A program made the position numbers and the translations under genes. A stretch of DNA of 11,280 nt from an uncultured Clostridia bacterium (lineage in GTDB: Bacteria; Bacillota; Clostridia; Christensenellales; Aristaeellaceae), in assembly GCA_945877525.1 (NCBI GenBank), contig CAMDVP010000082.1, positions 1-11,280 of the forward strand, in the 5' to 3' direction. Positions 1 through 6,273 of the stretch are shown one piece after another; positions within the stretch are counted from its first letter, which is position 1, and the number at the start of each line of letters is the position of its first letter. The notes under the pieces are model-generated. The model searched no databases. It had not been told where the DNA came from and was given only the letters and a program-made list of their open reading frames with translations.

Positions 1-3000
1 AGGTGTCCACGCCTTCCTTTTCCAGGTACTGCATGACATAGGCCGTGATCTGGTCGGGCGTCAGCGTGGAGATATCCGCACCGTCAGCCAGCTCTTTGTA
101 GGAGTTGACCATGGCGGTGATGTTCTCCGGCGTGAGCGAGGAGACATCAGTACCGGTTGTGGCTTCAGCATAGGTCGTGACATACGCCAGAAGCCCCGTG
201 GGCGTCAGTGCAGACGTGTCCGCGCCCTCCGGGATTTCAGTGTATTTCGCAATGAAGGCATCCACCTGAGGCTGCAGCTTTTCGACATTCTCCGCTTCGG
301 AGTATGCCGCAATTACCGCGTCCGTCGTAATGGCACCGGGATTCGCGGCAAACTCAGCCCATCGTGCCTGTGCGCCGGTCATGTCCAAATCGGTGGCGAT
401 GGTCAGGACTTCCTCCGGCAGCGCATCGCCAAACATGGCGGTCAGGCCGGGCAGCTCAACCTCGCGGTTGTTCAGAAAGGCCTGGATGGACGCGATCTGC
501 TCCAGCGCTGTGGAGAAGTCAATCTCCGGGAACATCGTCTGCACTTCAGCTTCTGACATGCCACTGTCCAACAGGGACTGGATCTGCGTCAGAATGGCGA
601 TGTACTCCGTCATCGCGCCCTCATCCATGGCAGCAGTGATGGCGTTCAGGTCCTCAAGCAGCGCAGGCTTTTCCGTTTCGTTAGCGGTGCTGTATTCGCG
701 CAGCTTCTGCGTGAGCGCATCCACATCGGCGGCAGCCTGCTGAATGTTCTCCTGTTCCCAGACGGGCATGACAATGTCCGCCAGCAGTGCAGCATATTCC
801 TGTGCGGCAGCACGCCGGTTTTCATTGTACCGGGCATTGAGCGCATCCATTGCGGCCTGACGCTCGGCGCTGTCCTCGATCAGCTGGATGAGCGCGTACT
901 CCTTGTCGTACTGCGCGTCAATCTCGCTGTTCATGGCAGCCAAACCCTGTGCGGCAGCAACGACGGCATTCTCATAGACCGTCACATCGGCATCCTGCTT
1001 GCCTCGGGCCTGTGCGCGGGCAACCTCCGCATCCAGCTTCTGTCGGATGGTGTCGAAGCCATCCGCATCTGCCGGGGAGAGGTGATATTTCACCTCAATG
1101 GCCTCCCGCGTGTCGATGAGCTCCTGAAGCCGGATCTTGTCCTTTTCAGAGAAGTATCCGTTTTGACGCTTCTTCAGCAGGCGGGCGATTTCCGCATCCA
1201 TCGCATCCAGCGTGGCAATGTCATCGGACAGCCCGCTGGAGACAGAGGTATAGCCCGCCTCATCGGCGGTTTCCTTGAGCTGCATCAGCTCTGTGCGCGT
1301 GGAATCCGTCAGGGCCTTAAAGGAATCCGTCCACTCGGACACGATTTCATTGGATTCCTTCTTGCCGTCCGTCCAGACGGCGATCAGGCCGTTCAGCCAG
1401 TCCTGCGCGTTTTGCCTGTCCCGGGTGAAGTCCGACTTGCTCATGCCGAAGAAGGACAGTCCCTCGCTCTGACCATAGAAGGCCTCCGCTGCGGTGGACT
1501 TCCATTTCTCGGCTGTTTCCTGCATACCCTCGAGGGCCTCGCGGGCCTGTTTGGCACCGGAAACATAGTCCGCAATGGCGACAGTCGCTGTGATCGCAGC
1601 CGCTGCCACCGCCAGCCATACAGCCGGGGAGCTGCTCAGGACGGTCATGAAGCCCTTGATGCCGCCACCGGCCTTACCGACTGCGGTGGCAAACTTGCCG
1701 ATCCCGGTCGAAAGAGTGCCGACACCCTTGGCGATCTTGCCGAACATCAGCATCACCGGACCGGCTGCGGCTGCGATGGCGGCGTATTGGATGATCTGTT
1801 TCCGCTGCGCTTCATCCATGCTCAAAAAGCGGTCCAGCAGATCGTCCGCGCCTTTGATAAGGTTTTGGATGGTAGGATTGAGATCATCACCAAGCTGCTG
1901 CCCGAAGAGGACAGCCTTGTTCTTCAGGTTGGTGAGCCTGCTCTCCGTGGTGGCGTAGCGCTTGTTGGCCTCGGTCGTCAGGGCGGTGTTCTCCGCCCAT
2001 GCGCGGTTTGCGGTCGCCTGCGCCCGGCTGAACAGATCGGTGGCATTTGTGGCACGCAGCAGCGTATCGCGCAGACGCACCTCCTTGATACCGATCTCGT
2101 CCAGCACAGCGATGGCGCTTTCGCCCGCATCGTCCATTTGGGAGAGACCTACGATAAACGCCTGGAACGCTGCGGCGGGATCGCTGTCAAACAGTGCCTT
2201 GAACTGTGCGCCAGTCATGCCGCAGACAGCACCGAAGTCTTCCAGTGCCTGGCCGCCCGTGGCAGAGGCAACCTCCATCTTGATGAGCGCCTTGGAAAAC
2301 GCCGAACCGCCCATCTGCGCCTCAATGCCCACGGAGGACAGCGCTGTCGCAAAGCCCAGCACCTGTGCTTCCGTCAGCCCCACCTGCTTGCCTGCGCCAG
2401 CAAGGCGCTGTGCCATCTCCATGATGGGCTTCTCGGTCGTGGCAAAGTTGTTGCCCAGATCTACAATGGTCGAGCCGATATTCTGGAACAGGCTCTGGTT
2501 CGTGCCCATGACGTTGGCAAACTTGGCGATGGAGGTCGCGGCTTCATCCGCATTCAAGTCCTCGCAGGAATTACCCAAGTCGATCATGACACGGGTGAAC
2601 TCCGTCAGGTGTTCATTGGCGATGCCCAGCTGACCGCCGGTGGCCATGACTCCGTTGATTTCGCTGGTGGACGAAGCAATCTCGGTGGACATCTGTTTGG
2701 AGGATGCTGCCAGCGAAGCAAACTCGGTTTCAGTAGCATCCACGGTCTTGCGCACACCGGCAAAGGAGGACTCGAAGTCCAGGGAAGCCTTGACCGCCGC
2801 CGTCCCCAGCGTGAGGATGGGTGTGGTCATGACCGTGGTAAGCGTTCTGCCCGCCGTGGTCATCGCTTTGCTGACAGAATCACAGGTTTTTCCGAAGCTC
2901 TCCAGCGATTTACCTACCGCTGTCCATGCGGATTGGGCAGTTGCCAGCTGACGATTGGTCTCCTCGATCTCCGCGCGGGTGGCCTTAACGGCGGCCTTTG

Positions 3001-3952
3001 CCCGGTTCAGCGCAGCTTCCGCGTCGAGGACGGCGTCGGAAGCCTGCTGGATTTTATCGGGATCATTAGCCTGCTGTGCGGCCTGAAGCTGTTCCCTTGC
3101 GCCACGCAGGGCGTTCTCGTACTGCGTGATGGATTTTTCCTGAACGTCCAGCTTTTCACGCAGCAGCGTCAGCCTGGCGGACAGGCCTTCCACGCTGGTG
3201 TCCATGTCCTTGATGCCCGCTGTGGCCAGTCTGAACCTGCTCTCGGCAAGGCCGATCTCCTTGCCGAAGGTCGTAATCGCGGCGCGGCTGGCATCGATGG
3301 ATTTCCCGGCTGCATCCCAGTTGGTCTGTGCCAGACGAAGCGACTGATTGCATCGGGTGATCTCTGCTTCCGTCTGCTTCACACCGGCGCGGGCCATATT
3401 GAAGTTTATATTGGCCTGCGATACCGCATCCGCAGCGTTCTGGGTAGTCTTCTTGAGCGCCTCGTTCTGCCCGGAGAGCTTTTTTACTTCCTGCACAGAA
3501 GCGCGATACTCACCCTTGAGCGCGTCCAGATTGGCCTTCGCCGCGATGGTTGCGGAATCCGAGTCACCAAGCGTCGCTGAGAAGGTGCGTACCTGCTGGG
3601 CTGCTGCCGCAACCTGCTCCTTGAGTGCCTGCTGGGCAGCCTCGGCAGCTTCCAGCCGCTGCGCATAGTCATTCTGGCGATTGTAGCACTCAGACAGCTT
3701 GTTGTTGGCGGCTTCCAGCGCACGCTGGTACTGATTGACGGCGTCCTTTTGCAGAGACAGGCGGCGCTCCAGCGTGGAAAGCTGTGTAGCAAGGCCCAAG
3801 GCGGTGCGCTCGAAGCCCTCCACACCGGCAGCAGCCAGCTTGAACTGGGACTCCGCTTCTGCGATCTGCTTGCTGACGGACTTGATGTTTCGGGTGAAGT
3901 TGTCCGTCTGCAGGGACAGCGACACCACAAGGTCGCGGAGGGTTTCACTCAT
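1..3952 (-). CDS. Tail tape measure protein, TP901-type core (C-terminus outside window)
   Basis: The protein that fixes tail length and is later released during DNA ejection. The window holds 1317 codons without a stop. Residues 1 to about 375 are Ala/Gln/Glu-rich coiled coil with an internal duplication. The TP901-type core runs from about 394 (SSFAGVRKTVDATETEF) to about 560, with GGQLGIANEHL, FANVMGTN and FATALSSVGIEAQMGGSAFS as recognisable landmarks. Residues about 720-800 hold a Gly/Ala-rich hydrophobic region (AAIAAAAGPVMLMFG, then GFMTVL, then VWLAVAAAAITATVAIADYV) that could enter the host membrane. More helical sequence follows. From about residue 1244 a 24-residue tandem repeat begins and continues past the edge. 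The ATG at 3952 is preceded by AGGTG seven bases upstream and starts MSETLRDLVV. No lysozyme or peptidase domain is visible in the part present. Confidence 0.93.
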   Translation of the reverse strand, partial: MSETLRDLVVSLSLQTDNFTRNIKSVSKQIAEAESQFKLAAAGVEGFERTALGLATQLSTLERRLSLQKDAVNQYQRALEAANNKLSECYNRQNDYAQRLEAAEAAQQALKEQVAAAAQQVRTFSATLGDSDSATIAAKANLDALKGEYRASVQEVKKLSGQNEALKKTTQNAADAVSQANINFNMARAGVKQTEAEITRCNQSLRLAQTNWDAAGKSIDASRAAITTFGKEIGLAESRFRLATAGIKDMDTSVEGLSARLTLLREKLDVQEKSITQYENALRGAREQLQAAQQANDPDKIQQASDAVLDAEAALNRAKAAVKATRAEIEETNRQLATAQSAWTAVGKSLESFGKTCDSVSKAMTTAGRTLTTVMTTPILTLGTAAVKASLDFESSFAGVRKTVDATETEFASLAASSKQMSTEIASSTSEINGVMATGGQLGIANEHLTEFTRVMIDLGNSCEDLNADEAATSIAKFANVMGTNQSLFQNIGSTIVDLGNNFATTEKPIMEMAQRLAGAGKQVGLTEAQVLGFATALSSVGIEAQMGGSAFSKALIKMEVASATGGQALEDFGAVCGMTGAQFKALFDSDPAAAFQAFIVGLSQMDDAGESAIAVLDEIGIKEVRLRDTLLRATNATDLFSRAQATANRAWAENTALTTEANKRYATTESRLTNLKNKAVLFGQQLGDDLNPTIQNLIKGADDLLDRFLSMDEAQRKQIIQYAAIAAAAGPVMLMFGKIAKGVGTLSTGIGKFATAVGKAGGGIKGFMTVLSSSPAVWLAVAAAAITATVAIADYVSGAKQAREALEGMQETAEKWKSTAAEAFYGQSEGLSFFGMSKSDFTRDRQNAQDWLNGLIAVWTDGKKESNEIVSEWTDSFKALTDSTRTELMQLKETADEAGYTSVSSGLSDDIATLDAMDAEIARLLKKRQNGYFSEKDKIRLQELIDTREAIEVKYHLSPADADGFDTIRQKLDAEVARAQARGKQDADVTVYENAVVAAAQGLAAMNSEIDAQYDKEYALIQLIEDSAERQAAMDALNARYNENRRAAAQEYAALLADIVMPVWEQENIQQAAADVDALTQKLREYSTANETEKPALLEDLNAITAAMDEGAMTEYIAILTQIQSLLDSGMSEAEVQTMFPEIDFSTALEQIASIQAFLNNREVELPGLTAMFGDALPEEVLTIATDLDMTGAQARWAEFAANPGAITTDAVIAAYSEAENVEKLQPQVDAFIAKYTEIPEGADTSALTPTGLLAYVTTYAEATTGTDVSSLTPENITAMVNSYKELADGADISTLTPDQITAYVMQYLEKEGVDT
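2..223 (-). repeat. 24-residue tandem repeats in the tape measure protein
   Basis: Units begin ADTSALTP (minus strand from 223), TDVSSLTP (from 151) and ADISTLTP (from 79), each 72 bases apart; a fourth opens as VDT at base 10 after a unit one residue shorter. The consensus is roughly D.S.LTP..I.AYV..Y.E...G. A weaker related segment may precede them. The array continues beyond base 1, so the number of units is unknown. Confidence 0.75.
2906..3871 (-). repeat. Internal duplication in the tape measure N-terminal coiled coil
   Basis: Two copies can be aligned by eye. The first opens KQIAEAESQFKLAAAG (residue 28 on) and closes VKQTEAEI...LAQTNWDAAGKS (to 218). The second opens KEIGLAESRFRLATAG (231 on) and closes VKATRAEI...TAQSAWTAVGKS (to 349). 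The second copy lacks about 70 residues in its middle. Similarity is at protein level only, so the duplication is old. Confidence 0.6.
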
Positions 3953-3972
3953 CGGGTTTCACCTGCCTTTGC

Positions 3973-4007
3973 AAAAAGAAAAACCGTGCGCACCGGCGTC
4001 ACGGTTT
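3973..4007 (-). terminator. Intrinsic terminator overlapping the stop of the T-like gene, before the tape measure
   Basis: On the minus strand AAACCGTG (4007-4000) pairs perfectly with CACGGTTT (3988-3981) across an eleven-base loop, followed by TTCTTTTT (3980-3973). The TGA stop of the T-like gene lies at the loop edge (4001-3999), so a ribosome finishing that gene would cover the stem. The tape measure ATG is only 21 bases after the T run, leaving no room for a full promoter in between. The element is likely to attenuate transcription into the tape measure unless translation or antitermination relieves it. Confidence 0.7.
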
Positions 4008-4190
4008 CAGGTTGGGCCACACCTCATCGATGTAGCGGGGAACGGGTTCATGTCGGGCCTGATCCTGTCTGGCTTTCCAGGAGCGGATGCGCAGGAAGCC
4101 GAGCATGTCCATTTCGTCGATCTCCCGCATTCGCCAGCCGCTTTCCAGCAGCGAGTTGTACGTGGAATAGATGAAATCCGGCAGCGTCAG
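3999..4190 (-). CDS. Small T-like tail assembly protein in the -1 frame (CTG start or frameshift product)
   Basis: A 63-codon frame between the chaperone and the tape measure. Its translation reads LTLPDFIYSTYNSLLESGWR, then MREIDEMDMLGFLRIRSWKA, and ends YIDEVWPNLKP. The GW.M.EIDEMDMLGFL.....W.AR pattern is one I associate with the small protein between gpG and the tape measure in Firmicutes phages, the counterpart of the T domain of lambda gpGT. The frame is -1 relative to the chaperone and remains open well upstream, so fusion by -1 frameshifting is possible. I find no good slippery heptamer, however, and a CTG with an AAGGAG site overlaps the stop. If only ATG is used, the product would start at residue 21 (MREIDEMD, 43 residues). 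Coding status is supported by composition and motif; the start is uncertain. Its stop is inside the stem-loop of a terminator. Confidence 0.65.
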   Translation of the reverse strand: MTLPDFIYSTYNSLLESGWRMREIDEMDMLGFLRIRSWKARQDQARHEPVPRYIDEVWPNLKP

Positions 4191-4207
4191 GACTGAGGAA
4201 TCTCCTT
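4187..4207 (-). promoter_or_regulatory. Internal ribosome binding site and CTGA stop/start junction
   Basis: AAGGAG lies at 4207-4202, inside the end of the chaperone gene. Eleven bases further on is a CTG (4190-4188) whose last two bases are the start of the chaperone stop TGA (4189-4187), giving CTGA. The spacing and overlap copy the AAGGAGG plus TTGA junction between portal and protease. The same AAGGAG could instead stimulate -1 frameshifting. No ATG, GTG or TTG is available in the T-like frame near this point. Confidence 0.5.
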
Positions 4208-4576
4208 GGGCTGCGGAGCCGTCTCCGCCCTCGCTGCCTTCGTAGGGAACTCGTCGAGAATCTCCGTGGTCTGCGTCTGGACTGCCATGAGTGCCAGCGC
4301 AATGTCGTGCATCAGGCGATCCACGGGGTAGTAATCCAGCACATCGTCCGGGGTGAACTGGTTCCCGAACAGGATGCAGAACCAGCGGATCATCACGTCC
4401 ATCGCATCGGCAATGGACAGCTCCCCGGCATTCGCAGGCTTTTCACCCTTGAGCGCGGCATTGGAGAGGGCCACAATGCGCCCGTACATTTTGGCAGCAG
4501 GCTCCATCTCCCGCAGTGCTCTGCCGGAGACGAAGTCAATGGTGTATTTCTGATTGTTCAGAGTACAGGTAATCAT
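4187..4576 (-). CDS. Tail assembly chaperone, gpG-like
   Basis: A 129-residue protein in the position of the lambda gpG-type chaperone, directly before the tape measure gene. It is helical with an N-terminal beta hairpin (ITCTLNNQKYTIDF), a segment RALREMEPAAKMYG, and a core DAMDVMIRWFCILFGNQFTPDDVLDYYPVDRLMHDIALAL, then a Pro/Ala/Glu-rich tail. This matches the usual Firmicutes gpG-like protein in size and shape. These proteins bind the unfolded tape measure protein while the tail tube polymerises around it. In lambda and many siphophages a T domain is added by ribosomal frameshifting. Here a T-like frame overlaps the end in the -1 frame (separate entry), but with no convincing slippery heptamer; the junction instead looks like CTGA re-initiation. 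The ATG follows AGGAGGG at good spacing. Confidence 0.82.
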   Translation of the reverse strand: MITCTLNNQKYTIDFVSGRALREMEPAAKMYGRIVALSNAALKGEKPANAGELSIADAMDVMIRWFCILFGNQFTPDDVLDYYPVDRLMHDIALALMAVQTQTTEILDEFPTKAARAETAPQPKEIPQS

Positions 4577-4591
4577 GTCGCACCCTCCTGA

Positions 4592-4777
4592 TCAATAGTC
4601 TTGGTCTTCCCTATAGTCGGGCGTGAGTACAACCGGAGTTTCGTCGGCAATAGCCTCTCGGATGATTTGGATGTTCTCCTCATCCGTCTCGCCCTTGAAG
4701 CCAAACCCCACAGCATAGGGATATGGCGCACCAAAGTGCGCGTAGTATTCGTTCATAGCCTGTTCAAAAGCCGTCAT
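4592..4777 (-). CDS. Small acidic protein coupled to the metallopeptidase (function unknown)
   Basis: A 61-residue protein, acidic overall, with no membrane segment. It opens with a helix (FEQAMNEYYAHFG), has an aromatic/glycine turn (PYPYAVGFGFKG), a second helix (DEENIQIIREAIAD) and ends in a run of acidic and tyrosine residues (DYREDQDY). Similar small proteins with a FEQAM...YPY...GF..DEENI pattern seem familiar from Firmicutes prophages, but I cannot name a characterised member. Its ATG overlaps the metallopeptidase stop as ATGA, behind GAGGAAG, so both are likely made together. Its acidic charge, small size and coupling to a peptidase gene are what one would expect of an inhibitor or immunity partner, but this is inference only. 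A fifteen-base gap with AGGAGG leads into the tail chaperone gene. Confidence 0.75.
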   Translation of the reverse strand: MTAFEQAMNEYYAHFGAPYPYAVGFGFKGETDEENIQIIREAIADETPVVLTPDYREDQDY

Positions 4778-5571
4778 TTCTTCTTCCTCGCTTTCAGCAT
4801 GTCTTGGTAGACTTGATATGTCTTTGGAAAATATTCCTTGATGGCCGCCAAGGAACCGGGATGCGATGTTTCAGCGGATGTGATCTCAGCGAATATTTCA
4901 ACGCCGCTGTCTCTGCTGGACCAGTAGCTCGATCCGTGTCCGCTGCCAAGAGGATAGGCTTTTCCGATGCCAGCGCCCTCAAACATATCGGAGATATCGG
5001 AACGATCCCGCATACTGTATTTGCCCATTGCTTCGCTGATCAGTCTGTCTGCGGCCTGATCGCGTGTCATATTGGGTTCATACCTGCGGATACGTGAAAG
5101 ATGTCCCTCAAGCTCGTTTTTTGCAGTTCTGCCCAAAAGCCCACCAGCGGCGCTGTGATGCATGATGGCATTCCCGCTTGAGTCAATTCCCTGAAACAAC
5201 GCCGAATAGGCACTGTATCTTCCATAGCCTTCAGCACGGGCTATCAGGTAATCGGTCATGTGTCCGTACTCATGAAACAGTACGCTGTATGGGGTTGATA
5301 TGACATCTCCGCGAGCAACTCTGCTGATGTTTAGATGAACACTGTCATCAGCTGGAGCGTAGAATGCGCTGCGTGCATTTCGGCTCAGGCTTGTTGAACG
5401 GAATTGACTGGAGAAATCATCCCACATGGACCGGATGTGTTCTGGCGCGTTCTGCAGAATGGCGAGAACAGCGTTGGCATGGTTTTCTCCATAGGCTCTT
5501 CGCAGGAAATCAAAGGCTGATGAAGTCCTGCCCGCAGAAGCACGATGACTGGAACCTCCTCGTCCGCCCAT
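4774..5571 (-). CDS. GGRG-leader zincin-type metallopeptidase, phage accessory (possible effector)
   Basis: A 265-residue protein with a zinc metallopeptidase motif: HEYGH at residues 100-104 (His100 and His104 as zinc ligands, Glu101 as catalytic base). A likely third ligand lies in VEIFAEI (Glu225 or Glu229). A GHGSSYW motif at 211-217 and a closing SLAAIKEYFPKTYQVYQDML helix complete a pattern I recall from zincin domains attached to phage MuF-like head proteins and toxins of Firmicutes. The N-terminus, MGGRGGSS, resembles the Gly/Arg/Ser leader often found on such phage proteins. There is no signal peptide or membrane segment. I chose the ATG at 5571, with AAGGCGG seven bases before it; the frame stays open back to 5658 but that part only overlaps DUF4417. 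The stop overlaps the next gene as ATGA. It could be a virion-delivered effector or a host-directed protease; a role in assembly is less likely given its position. Confidence 0.75.
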   Translation of the reverse strand: MGGRGGSSHRASAGRTSSAFDFLRRAYGENHANAVLAILQNAPEHIRSMWDDFSSQFRSTSLSRNARSAFYAPADDSVHLNISRVARGDVISTPYSVLFHEYGHMTDYLIARAEGYGRYSAYSALFQGIDSSGNAIMHHSAAGGLLGRTAKNELEGHLSRIRRYEPNMTRDQAADRLISEAMGKYSMRDRSDISDMFEGAGIGKAYPLGSGHGSSYWSSRDSGVEIFAEITSAETSHPGSLAAIKEYFPKTYQVYQDMLKARKKK

Positions 5572-5572
5572 T

Positions 5573-6208
5573 TCAGCACCGCCTTTTCGCATGGACACCG
5601 CGGTAATACGGTTCATGCGTTTCGATGTTGCCGGTGCATTCCGCGGGCACATCGCCAAAGAAGATGATCTTCTCCGGCTGCAGACGGCGCATCATCTCCG
5701 CATAGCCATCCAGAAACAGCGTTCGTGCCAGCGGATTCTTCTGTGTACCGACAGAGGATACAGCCACTGTGCCGCCGACCGGCTCGCCATCGAAGCACCA
5801 TGCGTAGCTGTCATGGTCGCTCCAGCAGATGGAGGGGATGACCGTCAGGCCAAGGCTCTGCCAGTACGCGCCCAGCTGATGCTTGCGCCAGTGGTTGTAG
5901 AGCTGAACCGCCACGGGATAATCCGTGAACATGGAAAAGTCCGGGGTCATTACAGCCTGATAGCCGGACAGCAGATGCGCGTAACGGCACGGGTTGTTCC
6001 ATGCGCGCTGGAACAGATAATCGTCGATAAAGAAATGCACTCCGTGAGCTTCCCGCTGCCGGTCAGACATGACGCAGTTGAAGGGAATCCACGGAATGCG
6101 GTCATTCAGATGAGTGGGCACCAGCTTCGGGATGCCAAAGGGGCCGTCCAGCGGGAAAAGCCCCAGCTCCAGATTGTGCCCATTGCGTTTCAGGGCTTCA
6201 AGTGCCAC
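5573..6208 (-). CDS. DUF4417 domain protein (function unknown), phage accessory gene
   Basis: A 211-residue protein recognised as DUF4417 (PF14386) from its ordered signature: IPWIPFNCVMSD, HFFIDDYLFQRAWNNPCRY, VMTPDFSMFTDYPVAVQLYN, HQLGAYWQSLGLTVIPSICW, CFDGEPVGGTVAVSS, LFLDGYAEMMRRLQPEKIIFFGD. Nothing in it is a known catalytic motif that I can name; the conserved Asp, Trp and Cys residues suggest a soluble enzyme-like fold rather than a structural protein. No signal peptide or membrane segment is visible. It follows the terminator after the major tail gene, so it is probably expressed at a lower level than the tail tube. Its TGA lies one base before the ATG of the metallopeptidase gene. 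Proteins of this family occur in phage and bacterial genomes, but their job is not established, so no function is assigned here. The GTG start is chosen by the ribosome binding site. Confidence 0.85.
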   Translation of the reverse strand: MALEALKRNGHNLELGLFPLDGPFGIPKLVPTHLNDRIPWIPFNCVMSDRQREAHGVHFFIDDYLFQRAWNNPCRYAHLLSGYQAVMTPDFSMFTDYPVAVQLYNHWRKHQLGAYWQSLGLTVIPSICWSDHDSYAWCFDGEPVGGTVAVSSVGTQKNPLARTLFLDGYAEMMRRLQPEKIIFFGDVPAECTGNIETHEPYYRGVHAKRRC

Positions 6209-6220
6209 ATGTCTCACCTC
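6206..6220 (-). promoter_or_regulatory. Ribosome binding site that selects the GTG start of the DUF4417 gene
   Basis: GAGG at 6220-6217 lies eight bases before a GTG codon at 6208-6206. The alternative upstream GTG at 6217 would use this very GAGG as part of its own codon and has only pyrimidine-rich terminator tail in front of it. The downstream GTG is therefore the better start, giving a protein three residues shorter. Confidence 0.6.
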
Positions 6221-6222
6221 GC

Positions 6223-6267
6223 AAAGGGAAAGGGCACCCCGCTGTCAGCATGGAAAGCGGAGTGCCC
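6223..6267 (-). terminator. Intrinsic terminator after the major tail protein gene
   Basis: On the minus strand a twelve-base-pair stem (GGGCACTCCGCT pairing with AGCGGGGTGCCC, one T-G wobble) encloses a twelve-base loop and is followed by TTTCCCTTT. It starts only six bases after the TGA of the major tail gene. The plus strand lacks a T run after the hairpin, so the orientation is minus. The interrupted T run suggests partial termination: abundant tail tube mRNA, less readthrough into the cassette and tail assembly genes. Confidence 0.7.
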
Positions 6268-6273
6268 GGATGG

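Noticed and set aside
1082..3580. An 832-codon open frame on the plus strand.
   Set aside because: It lies wholly antisense to the tape measure gene, has no recognisable domain, is rich in Gly, Leu, Arg, Cys and His, and fits the reverse-complement shadow of Ala/Gln/Glu-rich codons. The tape measure reading shows clear family motifs over the same bases.
3484..3948. A 154-codon minus-strand frame starting four bases after the tape measure ATG.
   Set aside because: Its Ser/Arg/Pro-rich product is an out-of-frame reading of the tape measure N-terminus.
4187..4260. A classic -1 slippery heptamer for gpG/gpGT frameshifting.
   Set aside because: The overlap of the two frames was read codon by codon; the best candidates (around TTC CCT and CCC AAG) re-pair poorly after a -1 slip, so no slippery site is claimed.
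4048..4302. An 84-codon minus-strand frame over the end of the chaperone gene.
   Set aside because: It is an Arg-rich out-of-frame reading; the T-like product is in the other frame (-1) and carries the EIDEMDMLGFL motif.
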